This document shows positions 34,818 to 47,084 of a stretch of DNA of 64,000 nucleotides, piece after piece. This DNA is from Argentina anserina. Lineage: Eukaryota > Streptophyta > Magnoliopsida > Rosales > Rosaceae. Below the pieces are notes generated by a model. That model searched no databases. It had not been told where the DNA came from and was given only the letters and a program-made list of their open reading frames with translations. The position numbers and the translations under genes were made by a program. The stretch covers positions 1,860,001 through 1,924,000 of the forward strand of contig NC_065875.1 in assembly GCF_933775445.1 (NCBI RefSeq), read 5' to 3'. Each line of letters begins with the position of its first letter. Position 1 is the stretch's first letter.

Positions 34818-37024
34818 TGTAATAACCCGAATTTTTGATATATATTTCTTGTAAATTCTCATAATTTATTAAAATGGTGTTTTGAGTAAATTCACATTGC
34901 GAAACGAAAGTGTTTTCAGAATTAAAAAGTTGAAAAACGTTAAGTTTTTAACGGCTCAAGAGTTGATTTTTAATCCGTCTCTCATATCTGAAATATTTCT
35001 TCACGAAAGTCGTAATACTTGTCGATACGAGTTTGTAGACACATGACACGCTTAAATCAGATATTGTATGTGAAAGTTGTTAGCAACATAAGTTTAGTTT
35101 CCAATTTTAGAAGGATTATAAAAGGGCAATTTTGGGAAAACCTAAAAAATCAGAAAACTCAAATCGACAGCCGCACGAAACACGACTGTTCATCTATTTT
35201 CTCTCCCAAAATCGCCTCTGATCCTTTCTCCTCCAATGTTGCTCGTTCGACCGCCGTGGTTGTCACCACCAGTCTCTTTGGAAATGCAAGGCTGAGCCAC
35301 TTCGACGATCTGAAGATTATGCAGATTCGTTGTCGTCGCAAGCTCCGTCTCCATCTTCATTGCTGTTGAGCTTAGAGCCGAGGACACCTTCAATCAACTG
35401 TAAGCTTGCCTTAGAACACGTTTGTGCAAGTGTTCGGGGCCACAACTCAAATCGGCAGTGGCTGCATTGATGGGGATTCATAGCTACTTCTGCGGCAGCT
35501 TTCTGGCCAAATTCGATAGTCCTTGAAGGTATAAAATCCATTCCCTGCATTGGATCTTCGAATTTGATGAAGGTTGTTGATTTCTAAGTTTTGGTGGACG
35601 ACGCGTGAACAGTAGAACTATGTTCGTGTTAGTAGTATTAATGTCCTATAATTTTATGCTAGTCATTTTTATGCATTGTTGTGGTTTTGGTGTGTTCGGT
35701 ATAGATCGTAGTGGGTGGAATTCTAATACCGAGACCATGACATGCTATACTTTATCATTATGGGTGTTGGTGTGGTTAGTGAGAGGGCACTGAGCTCTTT
35801 AAGCTAGCTTTCGAGTTTCGGGTTAAGATAATGTTACTTTGGTCTTTTGTTACAAAGTGACGGTTACGTTGTCACTAGGTGTTCGACGGAACAAGTGAGG
35901 TTGCCTCACTTAGCGTTGTACAAGTCGCAAGTAGGAAATAAGGTGAGTAAATCTCATTATGTCAATGTTACCGTTGGCGGTGATTTTTTAAATGCATAAC
36001 CATTTCATATATTTAAGTAACATGTTTTATTTGAAAATAAGTAACTTGTGTTAGTATATATTGATAATGATTTATATATGTGTATTTAATAGTAATTGTA
36101 ATACACATATATACGTCATTATATTATATGATGGTATTGTCTTCTTATTTGATTTTGGAATATATTGATGTTGTTTGTAGATTATTTTGTGGAGGATGAG
36201 ACCAAAATGAAAGAAAATATATCTTCCGGTGAATTAGTTTATTGTGTAGAGGCTGAGACCGGAAGGGAAGAAATGTACATTATAGTGGAAGAGTTGTTTT
36301 GTTGTGAATTTCTGTTTGTTTTGCCTAAGTGGCGGCCAAAGTGGCAAATGTTGAATTTCTATTTGTTTTGCCTTAGAGGCGGCCTAAGTGGTGTTATGCA
36401 AGTGTCAGAACCACACCTTGGGAGGGTATGAGGATGATTAGCTAGAGCTCTAGTCTTTATTGCCAAACTATTCACGGGGGCGATGATAGGGTCACTGTAA
36501 CCTCTGGAATATAATTTGGCGAGTTAAATTGATAGTTTTCCATCTTGTTGTTATTGGTTCTAGTGTTTTTTTAAGGGACTAAAACTAACGTTTGTGTGTT
36601 GCATTGGATCTTGTATTTTGGGTTGAGTTGTTATTGATTATTCAACGGAGTTATTTCTTTTATGATGATCATACGAGTTGTAAAGCTTACTGGGTTTGTG
36701 TTTACTATTCCGATGCACCAATTGATGGTGTAGGGGATAAACCTGTAGGTGGTGATTAGCAGGCTTGAGGAGCTTTTTGTTGGAGGATCGCCAAGTAGGT
36801 CCCCGTTTTCATTTTGGTGAGGATCTGAGTGAATTTTACATTATCCAAATTATGTTACTATTTTTATAAACATTGGTGATGTATTATTGATATTGACTGA
36901 GTCGCATTTTTTTGAACTCAGTTTTTGATACACTGTTACTATAAAGTGGTTTCAATGTAATTGAGATTATATTAGAGTTATTCACAATTTTGAATTGTAT
37001 CGTTCAAATTTTCGGGTTGTGACA
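34818..37024 (+). repeat. 5' LTR of outer gypsy element (Tekay/Del-like)
   Basis: Starts TGTAATAACCCGAATTTTTG and ends CGGGTTGTGACA, directly before a primer-binding site. It has a TATA box (GGATTATAAAAGGGC, about 35112-35126), followed by a G+C-richer leader. The length is about 2.2 kb. The 3' LTR was not found. ORFs inside are short and not supported. Start and end words are shared with the inner element's LTRs, so both belong to the same broad lineage. Confidence 0.75.
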
Positions 37025-37025
37025 A

Positions 37026-37038
37026 TTGGTATCAGAGC
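37026..37038 (+). other. Primer-binding site of outer gypsy element
   Basis: TTGGTATCAGAGC, the initiator-Met tRNA complement used by many plant chromoviruses. It lies one base after the LTR end. The inner element has inserted immediately downstream, splitting the site from gag. Confidence 0.85.
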
Positions 37039-37041
37039 GAG

Positions 37042-40000
37042 TGTAACGACCCCAAAATTTCGAGTATAAAAACTCAAAATTCCAAAGTCGTTAAACACTA
37101 AACAATTTCAATGAAATCGAAATCATTTAAAATGCACAGCGGATCATTACTGAGTTCTCAATACAACTCAGAAAAAACCAATTATTACAACCCAAATTAT
37201 AATTCAATATTATAACAAATGAAATTGCGTAATCCTCACAACAAACTCACAAGATAGTCACACAAAATCCTCACACAAACTGGAGATAAATAACTTCAAG
37301 TCCTCTGAGCGGTCCGTCAATTCCCGCTAATCCACACCTGCGGAGTTATCCACTACACCATCGAATTTGTGCACTGGGATTGTAAACACAAACCCGGTAA
37401 GCTTTACAGCTCGTATGAGTAAAATGAAAATATAACTCGCATATTAATATATATACGAAAATTCACAAATCAAACAAATATAAATGCACTCATGAGTCAA
37501 TGGACGGCCCATCTGGTTGTCCCAAAGAAATATGAAAAGAAGCGCTCATGAGAAATTAGGTAACCCTTCTGGTTACCTAAATGCATTTATAATACGGGTA
37601 CCAAGAACGCTGGTACACATCTGTTACCCCTCTCGTAATACACCGCCGATATTGGATAGCCACCCGCTACCCAAAATCCAAAACAATCTGAGTACCCATG
37701 AGCAGATAACCACCCGTTACCTCACATGCAGTACTAAGGCAGACAGACTAGAGCTCTAACTGTATCGTAACTTTCGCCCGGCCAAAGGCCAGGTTCCGAC
37801 TTGCCAAACACGTACAATAATCTCACATCATATTGTACCAATCACGTCCGAAGACAAATCAACATTTTAACAATCTCAATGTTAAAAATCACGTACAATA
37901 ATCTCACATCACAAATCATGTCCGAAGACAAATCAACATTTTAACAATTTCAATGTTAAAATCACGTACAATAATCTCACATCATATTGTACAAATCAAA
38001 ATCACATGCTCGATATTTAAATCTCGTCATCGAAATGACATAAATCACGATAAAATCATAACAGTATATTATATAGAAAACTATATATATATGTACATAT
38101 TTACCATTTATACAATATATATATAATCCATTATATCGTATACATGTCATATTTCATAAACACGTCCGAAGACAAAAACTCGTCCGAAGACAAAACTCGT
38201 CCGAAGACAAAACATTTTAACAAACTCATGTTAAAACCACGTACAATAATCACACATCATATTGTACAAAAATCAAATCACATGCTCAACATTTAATTCT
38301 CGTCATTCGAAATAACCAATTCCAATGAATTCATAACAGTATATAATATAGCAAACTATATATATATGTACTTATTACCATTTATACCATATATACGTAA
38401 TCCACTATATTGTATACGTGTCGTAATTCAATATTAAAAACTCTTGCCAAAAATCTTGGAATCACCGCAAGGGTTGATTCGTAAATAAGTGAGATTTTAC
38501 TCAACTTATCGAGTCGAGCGTAAACCCACAATTTCCGAAGATAATTCCTTTCCTCGCTTATAGATCACCTTGAAAAGATAAGAAAAGAATTTAGAAACGT
38601 TTCGTAAACCTTTAAATGCCGAAACAGTAATAATCGGTTACTGTTCAGCAATTTTCGGTTTTACGAATTCACTGTTCACGTATTACTGTACAAATACACA
38701 AAATAATACGTATTTCTGTACGTATACATACTGTTTTACGTATTTATGTACGTATACATACGGTTTCTGTACGTATACATAATGTTTACGTATTTCTGTA
38801 CGTATACATACTGTTTAAATGTAAATACAATCTCAGTAAATAAAATTTACTAATTACCTTTTTACAAATTACTTTTTACAATTACTGAAAGTAATTTATA
38901 TTTACATTTACTGTACGTAAAATTTAATTTACATTTACCGTACATCAGTAAATTACCTTCCGGCATTACTGTTCACACCGCAGCACGTGGCGGCGTGTGG
39001 AGCACACGCGCCACCTGCCGGCAGGCTGTGCGTGGGGCTCACTCGCCGACGCCACCAACGGCGCGTGTCACGCCACCGCCACCCATTTCTCTTCCTTTCT
39101 CTTCCCTCTTCTCCTCCACGGCCTCACGCCGCCCCTAGGTCACTCCACGTACCCACACGCGCCGCCTAAGGCGGCGGTACCCTCTCCTTCCTCCTCTCCC
39201 CCGATCTCCACCAAATCAACCAACAAAAATCACAAATCCACAACCAAACCATCAATTACATCGATTCATACCTTAATCGAAGCTAAGAACTCCGATTGGC
39301 GCAGGAAGAGCTCGGATCGTCGGTGATGCTTCGACTCCTCGGGAAGAAATCGAATTGATGGGGTTTGGTCTCCAAGTTGAAGGCAGAGGGCACCAAGGCG
39401 AGGATCGGCGTCAAGATGCCCTCCTCCTTGCTCGTGCGTCGCCGAAGGTGATGCTGATGGTGGCGACGAAGCTCGCGGTCTCGGGTTGAAGTGCGGAGGC
39501 TCATGGCGTCGCGAGAAGATGCGTCGACCTCGGGGTCGACTGCGGAGGTCCCTGCGGCGCTCTGGGGGTCGGCGGTGAGAGGCACGGCGACCTAGAGGCT
39601 GAGATGGCCGGCCTGGTTTTTCGAGAGTGAGGGAGGGACTCGGGGAGAGAAACACGAAGGGGAGAGGGAGAGAAAGGAGGCGCGGGGTGGGTTTCCTGAA
39701 ATGGAAACCCTAGCTCCTTTAATTATCTATTTATACCTGTTACCAAAATCGGAAACGAACTTCCGACATTAATAACTTTCACGTCCGATGTCCGATTCGA
39801 ACGCGTCACATACTCACGAACTCATATCGATGAGCTCTACGACTTTCGTGAAGAAAGTTTTCGCAACTGAGCAACGGAATAAAATTCGATAAATACGTTG
39901 CGGAAACGTAACGTTTTTCTAATAAACATTTCGAGAACGTTTCCGTTCTTGTGTCGTAATGTCACAAACTACCAAATTTTGTTTAAAATGAGTTCCACGA

Positions 40001-40054
40001 CTTTATAAAAATTAAATCGAATCAAAAGTAGTTCCGAAAAATCGGGTTATTACA
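37042..40054 (-). repeat. 3' LTR of inner gypsy element
   Basis: 3013 bp. It contains clusters of short repeats: ACGTACAATAATCTCACATC words (37810-37985), CGTCCGAAGACAAAA words (38162-38205) and GTACGTATACATA words (38690-38815). A G+C-rich block lies at 38975-39700. On the minus strand a TATA box (GGTATAAATAG, about 39738-39728) precedes that G+C-rich leader. Confidence 0.92.
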
Positions 40055-40059
40055 TTCTA

Positions 40060-40070
40060 CCCCCCTTAAA
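40060..40070 (-). other. Polypurine tract of inner gypsy element
   Basis: Minus-strand TTTAAGGGGGG followed by TAGAA and the LTR start TGTAATAACCC. This is the expected second-strand primer next to the 3' LTR. Confidence 0.8.
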
Positions 40071-40094
40071 GGAATTTCGTCCCGAAATTCAATC

Positions 40095-40758
40095 TCACTC
40101 AACCAATAACCGTATATATCTGGTCATCGTGTCCGACTCTAGTTCCCAAGATGCATCACCCTCATCATGATGACTCCACAATACCTTGACTAGCTCAACT
40201 TCCTTCCTCCGAAGCTTCTTTGTGGATCTATCCAGAGTACAAACCGGCCCATGAACAAAAGTGGCATTTCCCTTCACCTCAATGGTGCTATGATCGATTA
40301 CATGTGACTCATCTGGCACACATTTCTCTCAACATGAAACTGTGGAAGACGTTGCAAACGCCCGACATACTAGTAGGTAAGGCCAGTCGATATGCTAGTT
40401 CTCCCACATTCCCAAGAATCTCAAAGGGCCCCACATCCCTCGGAGCTAATTGTCATTTCTTTCCAAATCTCACTACACCCCTCATAGGTGAAACTTTTAA
40501 GACACAAGATCACCGATCTCAATTCCACATGTCTCCTCCGAAGTCTGCATAGTTCTTCTTTCTACTCTGTGCGGTCCAGAGTTTATCTCGAATGATTGAG
40601 GTCTTCTCTGTGGTTTCCTGAACCACCTCTGGACCCATCAGTGCTTCATCACCTACTTCAGCCCAACATATAGGGGATTGATAAGGTCTACCATAAAGAG
40701 GCTCATGAGATGCCATGCCGATGCTAGAATGGTACCCGTGGTTGTAGACTACAATCAA
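40095..40758 (-). pseudogene. Integrase C-terminus and chromodomain-like end, broken
   Basis: The minus-strand frame 40758-40519 holds the integrase tail: NHGYHSSIGMASHEPLYGRP, SPICWAEVGDEALMGPE and LWTAQSRKKNYAD. The frame 40319-40095 holds the end of the polyprotein: KVLWSHHDEGDASWELESD, a plant gypsy chromodomain-like motif. The two are in different frames with stops between, so this is not functional. Strings match the chromovirus (Del/Tekay) type. Confidence 0.82.
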
Positions 40759-42649
40759 TATTCAAGTGATCTTCCCAACTACCTTTAAAATCCAGCATAT
40801 AAACTCTCAACATATCCTTCATGACGTCAACTCAATACCTCACTAGAACCATGAATCTGTCATTCCTTCCAAACCAATAACACAATCTCCTCTCATGGTC
40901 ATCATAATACAAACCATAAAAATTTCCGTGCATGATACCCACCCACCAGGTATCATATTTGTACCGGCATCACGATAATGAAATCTTAACTCATCAAGTC
41001 CACGACCACCACAGAACACCACCTTGGACTAAGAATTACTCTCAAAAAATTCACCAGAGAATCGACTAATATACGCACAAGGCAGTAGAGAACCTCTACC
41101 GTCACCACAAGAGTGATGCATCACGCATCCCATCACACTCACCAAAACTTACCGTCGAAATTAATTACAACTTCTTGCTTCCATGAGTGGTTTGCCACAA
41201 TTTGGGTTCAGACAAATAAGGTATTTATCTCACAACGGTGGGACATGAAAATTAGGTGAACTTTACAGCGCAAAATCCAACACGACCACAACCGAGATAT
41301 ACTTTACCCCCTGGTTCATACATGCCTCAAATGCATGACATACGGTCCCACACAAATGTCCCAGTGCATCATCTAAGATATTGGTTTCTCCCACCATTGT
41401 AGTACTAATAAGTTTAGTAATTACTTCAACAGAACCCGATATTAGGTACACCATCTCCTCAAAACTAACCCAAAATGATCGCTATACCACCACTCTAAAC
41501 AGTTGTTTCTTTACTTTCATTAAGAACTCTCATGGCCAACGCATTCGGCCAAAATAACTTCTCTGCAAGTAGTAATATAATTGGGTACTCTTTATTGTAA
41601 AATTTATCCCTTGTTGAACACTTCAGTCAACTTCTCTTTATCCAACAATAAATAATCTGATGCATAGAGAAAAAGAACCTCTAAGTCTCCAACATTAACG
41701 CCACTTGCACTTGAAAAGAAAATTTAGTCCTCAACCATTTCTTTACCAGTTAGAAAGTACTCGTCACGACCAAATCGTTAAAACATCATTAAGCTAAGGT
41801 CATCTCCTACCTTACCTTCAATTGAGTTACTTCACCGCCATTGCGTCTTATTTGGACCTGTGGCATTGTGAAGTTTCAATCCCCAACACCAAAATAATTA
41901 AATCCTGAAAGACCAGCGTTCTCATTTAAATGCTCATCTAGCAAATAATTAATTCATATCGCCACCTTGAGATTTCTCTATCACCTTATATTTCTTGCTC
42001 AGCCAAGAACAATGCGTAACCTCAATTGTCTATAGTTGAACCAAAACAAGTTCGGAATGTCACGCCGACAAAATGTGAATCTCAATTCAATAATTGTATT
42101 ACCACTTTATGGACGTATCATACGCCCTACCACTCTGTTACCAATAGCGTTAGAGATGTTAGTCACGAAAATTTTCGTTAACCACCTCAAACCTATGGTC
42201 TACACATCTCTTACCTGAACATAATATCTCAACCTTGTTAGGCTTCAACTTAGATTAGTTGCATAACTAAAATCTAGTCCTTAACATTTAAACACTCAAC
42301 ATCCCTCAATATAGGGTCAACGCTCTCTATTAAGACTCCTTAATAGTGTTCTGCCCTGACAGGAAACTATATACTCAAACCTGTTAGCATTCCAGTGTCT
42401 GGATCGCATGTCAAACTCAGAGAGTATTGTAGCCTCTCTAAGCTGATCGCACCAGTCATTAAGTCTTTGAATTCATTTGCTCCATCCATACGGCGTCTTC
42501 GTTATAGGGGCTATAACACAGTATCTCCTGAAATGTCTCGCTTTACTCTGATATCACAACGATGTCTGTTATAGCTACTTCAGATCCACATACTCAACAT
42601 ATGCCATGACTCAAGCTCTCATGGCATTATTCGCCTCGAGTCAAAGGTA
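40759..42649 (-). other. Degraded interior of inner gypsy element
   Basis: Where reverse transcriptase and RNase H should be, no frame longer than about 60 codons and no family motif is seen on either strand. It may be scrambled pol or filler sequence carried by the element. Confidence 0.4.
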
Positions 42650-43255
42650 CGAAACTCTGGTTTCCTGGGTCTACGAATGAACCCACCATGTCAAAACAAT
42701 CAATCACCGTGTACTGCGTACTCAACCAATCAATTCCTATGATCACATCATTGGTATGATCCGGAATCACGATCAGATAAGCAGAGAACTCTCCACTTCC
42801 AATCACAATAGGACAAGCCTTTCATTGTCTCCAATTCGAGGAACACTCCAAATGCGAAGTGACACATAAAGAGTTTCTCATAGATGTAGGAGTCAATCCT
42901 ACCATCTCCTCTACCGAACTATCACTAAAGAGTGTTGATATCATCTTCTTCTATATCTCAGAGTTCTCAATCAGCTCAAAGTAGATTTCGATGTTCTCGA
43001 TCCAGTGGTCCGCTACCACATGATCCAAGCCTCCACGAATAACGGCGCTGACAGACCATTAACGTATTTGATCAACTTAACACACAACTATCGTCACTAA
43101 TGACAGCAGCAGGGTCCACCTGTTCTGCCCATGAAGCAGCCTCCTCGTAAGGTTCTCCACATTGCGGACTCGGCCTGCAACCCTACCTCGGTTGCGACCT
43201 CTAGCCCGTCCTCGGCCATGTCCACGGCCATTTATAATTTCATCACCTTAAAATA
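42650..43255 (-). pseudogene. gag tail and protease remnants of inner gypsy element
   Basis: Minus-strand reading near 43240-43150 gives a Gly/Arg-rich run (GRGHGRGRARGRNRGR). This is the same kind of N-terminal gag basic region as in the outer element (46880 onward). Near 42790-42700 the words DHTNDVIIGIDWLVEY match the region after the catalytic Asp of gypsy protease. Stops separate them. Confidence 0.6.
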
Positions 43256-43496
43256 CCTAATCAATAAAGGTGAAGTCTTGAATCTGAACAAATAGATCCA
43301 ACATGAAACTTCAGAAGAAGGTGAATCATCGGAGTATCATCACAATACTCCCTACATGACCAAACCATAAGGTATGGCTCCTCACACTCTCGCGTACCAG
43401 ACGACATATCAATACCGAGGAGCATGTGATGGGTGCCCGCCTGCAGTCGGATCATCGCTCCCGGATGATATTGATAATCGCCAAATACCCACTTAG

Positions 43497-43509
43497 GCTC
43501 TGATACCAA
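43497..43509 (-). other. Primer-binding site of inner gypsy element
   Basis: GCTCTGATACCAA on the plus strand is the complement of TTGGTATCAGAGC. It lies one base inside the right-hand LTR, fixing it as the 5' LTR of a minus-strand element. Confidence 0.9.
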
Positions 43510-43510
43510 C

Positions 43511-46500
43511 TGTAACAACCCCAAAATTTCGAGTATAAAAACTCAAAATTCCAAAGTCGTTAAACACTAAACAATTTCAATGAAATCGAAATCATTTAAA
43601 ATGCACAGCGGATCATTACTGAGTTCTCAATACAACTCAGAAAAAACCAATTATCACAACCCAAATTATAATTCAATATTATAACAAATGAAATTGCGTA
43701 ATCCTCACAACAAACTCACAAGATAGTCACACAAAATCCTCACACAAGCTGGAGATAAATAACTTCAAGTCCTCTGAGCGGTCCGTCAATTCCCGCTAAT
43801 CCACACATGCGGAGTTATCCACTACACCATCGAATTGGTGCACCGGGATTGTAAACACAAACTCGGTAAGCTTTACAGCTCGTATGAGTAAAATGAAAAT
43901 ATAACTCGCATATTAATATATATATATACGAAAATTCACAAATCAAACAAATATAAATGCACTCATGAGTCAATGGACGGCCCATCTGGTTGTCCCAAAG
44001 AAATATGAAAAGAAGCGCTCATGAGATATTAAGTAACCCTTCTGGTTACCCAAATGCATTTATAATACGGGTACCAAGAACGCTGGTACACATCTGTTAC
44101 CCCTCTCGTAATACACCGCCGATATTGGATAGCCACCCGCTACCCAACATCCAAAACAATCTGAGTACCCATGAGCAGATAACCACTCGTTACCTCACAT
44201 GCAGTACTAAGGCAGACAGACTAGAGCTCTAACTGTATCGTAACTTTCGCCCGGCCAAAGGCTAGGTTCCGACTTGCCAAACACGTACAATAATCTCACA
44301 TCATATTGTACCAATCACGTCCGAAGACAAATCAACATTTTAACAATCTCAATGTTAAAAATCACGTACAATAATCTCACATCATATTGTACCAAAAATC
44401 ATGTCCGAAGACAACTCAACATTTTAACAATTTCAATGTTAAAATCACGTACAATAATCTCACATCATATTGTACAAATCAAAATCACATGCTCGATATT
44501 TAAATCTCGTCATCGAAATGACATAAATCACGATAAAATCATAACAGTATATTATATAACAAACTATATATATATGTACATATTTACCATTTATACAATA
44601 TATATATATATAATCCATTATATCGTATACATGTCATATTTCATAAACACGTCCGAAGACAAAAACTCGTCCGAAGACAAAACTCGTCCGAAGACAAAAC
44701 ATTTTAACAAACTCATGTTAAAACCACGTATAATAATCACACCTCATATTGTACAAAAATCAAATCACATGCTCAACATTTAATTCTCGTCATTCGAAAT
44801 AACCAATTCCAATGAATTCATAACAGTATATAATATAGCAAACTATATATATATGTACTTATTACCATTTATACCATATATACGTAATCCACTATATTGT
44901 ATACGTGTCGTAATTCAATATTAAAAACTCTTGCCAAAAATCTTGGAATCACCGCAAGGGTTGATTCGTAAATAAGTGAGATTTTACTCACCTTATCGAG
45001 TCGAGCGTAAACCCACAATTTCCGAAGATAATTTCTTTCCTCGCTTATAGATCACCTTGAAAAGATAAGAAAAGAATTTAGAAACGTTTCGTAAACCTTT
45101 AAATGCCGAAACAGTAATAATCGGTTACTGTTCAGCAATTTTCGGTTTTACGAGTTTACTGTTCACAGTTACTATTCACTGTTACTATTAAATGTTACTA
45201 TTCACTGTACTGTTCATGTATTACATTACAAATACACAAAATAATACGTATTTTTGTACGTATACATACTGTTTTACGTATTTCTGTACATATACATACG
45301 GTTTCTGTACGTATACATAATGTTTACGTATTTCTGTACGTATACATACTGTTTAAATGTAAATACAATCTCAGTAAATAAAATTTACTAATTACCTTTT
45401 TACAAATTACTTTTTACAATTACTGAAAGTAATTTATATTTACATTTACCGTACGTAAAATTTAATTTACATTTACCGTACATCAGTAAATTACAAAAAT
45501 ACCATTCCGGCATTACTGTTCACACCGCAGCACGTGGCGGCGCGTGGGGCACACGCGCCACCCGCTGGCAGGCTGCGCGTGGGTCGCACTCGCCGACGCC
45601 ACCGGCGTGTGTCACGCCACCGCCGCCCATTTCTCTTCCTTTCTCTTCCCTCTTCTCCTCCACGGCCTCACGCCGCCCCTAGGTCACTCCACGTACCCAC
45701 ACGCGCCGCCCAAGGCGGCGGTACCCTCTCCTTCCTCCTCTCCCCCGATCTCCACCAAATCAACCAACAAAAATCACAAATCCACAACCAAACCATCAAT
45801 TACATCGATTCATACCTTAATCGAAGCTAAGAACTCCGATTGGTGCAGGAATAGCTCGGATCGTCGGTGATGCTTCGACTCATCGGGAAGAAATCGAATT
45901 GATGGGGTTTGGTCTCCAAGTTGAAGGCAGAGGGCACCAAGGCGAGGATCGGCATCAAGATGCCCTCCTCCTTGCTCGTGCGTCGCCGGAGGTGATGCTG
46001 ATGGTGGCGACGAAGCTCGCGGTCTCGGGTTGAAGTGCGGAGGCTCATGTTGTCGCGAGAAGATGCGTCGACCTCGGGGTCGACTGCGGAGGTCCCTGCG
46101 GCGCTCTAGGGGTCGGCGGTGAGAGGCACGGCGGCCTAGAGGCTGAGATGGCCGGCCTGGTTTTTCGAGAGTGAGGGAGGGACTCGGGGAGAGAAACACG
46201 AAGGGGAGAGGGAGAGAAACGAGGCGCGGGGTGGGTTTCCTGAAATGGAAACCCTAGCTCCTTTAATTATCTATTTATACCTGTTACCAAAATCGGAAAC
46301 GAACTTCCGACATTAATAACTTTCACGTCCGATGTCCGATTCGAACGCGTCACATACTCACGAACTCGTATCGATGAGCTCTACGACTTCCGTGAAGAAA
46401 GTTTTCGCAACTGAGCGACGGAATAAAAGTCGATAAATACGTTGCGGAAACGTAACGTTTTTCTAATAAACATTTCGAGAACGTTTCCGTTCTTGTTTCG

Positions 46501-46598
46501 TAATGTCACAAACAACCAAATTTCGTTTAAAATGAGTTCCACGACTTTATAAAAATTAAATCGAATCAAAAGTAGTTCCGAAAAATCGGGTTATTACA
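43511..46598 (-). repeat. 5' LTR of inner gypsy element
   Basis: 3088 bp, aligning with 37042-40054 along its whole length with sparse substitutions. It has extra copies of an ACTGTTCAC/TTACTATTCACTG word near 45163-45222 and a few small indels. Ends TGTAACAACC...GGGTTATTACA. On the minus strand it starts TGTAATAACCCG, has a TATA box at about 46282-46272 and a G+C-rich transcribed leader. Confidence 0.92.
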
Positions 46599-46603
46599 GC
46601 GAG

Positions 46604-47060
46604 GTTGCATATTTAGTGATTTTATCAATATCATCTAAGAGCGATGGCCCGACTGTAGAGGATCCCCATTATATGCACTTCGCTATTGATATGTCATTGA
46701 GTATGCGAGAGTGTTAGGAACCTTACCTTAGGGTTAGGTACTTTGAGTCGGTTTATAATATGATTGTTTAATCCTTTTATATTAATTCTTGGTTAATACA
46801 TGTTGTATATGACTTACACTTGTTTTATGCAAGTATTGATCAAGTGTTGATATGTTAATAAGTGATGGATTCACATAAAGGAAGGGCTAGAGGCCAAGGG
46901 CGAGTTAGAGGATGGGGCCGAGGTAGGGATGGTGGCCGGGTCCGCAATGTGGATGACATTTATGAAGATGAGGCAACACATGTTGAGCAGGTGATAGGAG
47001 CATATAATGCGATGTTTTTAATATGGTATATCTCTCATTTAGTTAAGTTATTCTCTTAAT
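46604..47060 (+). pseudogene. Outer gypsy element leader and gag start, truncated
   Basis: Continuation of the outer element after the inner insertion. A leader is followed by an ATG at 46862 and the basic gag start GRARGQGRVRGWGRGRDGGR, then DDIYEDEATHVEQV. The frame leaves gag-like sequence after about 47000 and stops at 47057. No further gag, pol or 3' LTR follows, so most of the element has been lost. Confidence 0.65.
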
Positions 47061-47084
47061 AATGTCCATTGTAACTTAGTTTAT

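Larger units (their letters stand above)
37042..46598 (-). mobile_element. Inner gypsy retrotransposon with 3-kb LTRs, minus strand
   Basis: Two direct LTRs (37042-40054 and 43511-46598) enclose only about 3.46 kb of interior. GCGAG flanks both ends (37037-37041 and 46599-46603), a clean 5-bp target duplication. The primer-binding site next to the right LTR and the polypurine tract next to the left LTR show minus-strand orientation. Interior remnants are gag basic tail, protease, integrase C-terminus and a chromodomain-like end, all broken. Reverse transcriptase and RNase H were not recognised. The LTRs are well preserved relative to the ruined interior, which suggests a non-autonomous element moved by proteins from others. 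Confidence 0.92.

Noticed and set aside
38987..39655. Several ORFs of 60-129 codons on both strands in the G+C-rich LTR block, repeated at 45534-46199
   Set aside because: They lie inside LTRs, overlap each other in many frames and reflect high G+C content. No motif supports a protein.
44274..44783. 169-codon ORF in the right-hand LTR
   Set aside because: It translates tandem LTR repeats and is interrupted in the sister LTR.
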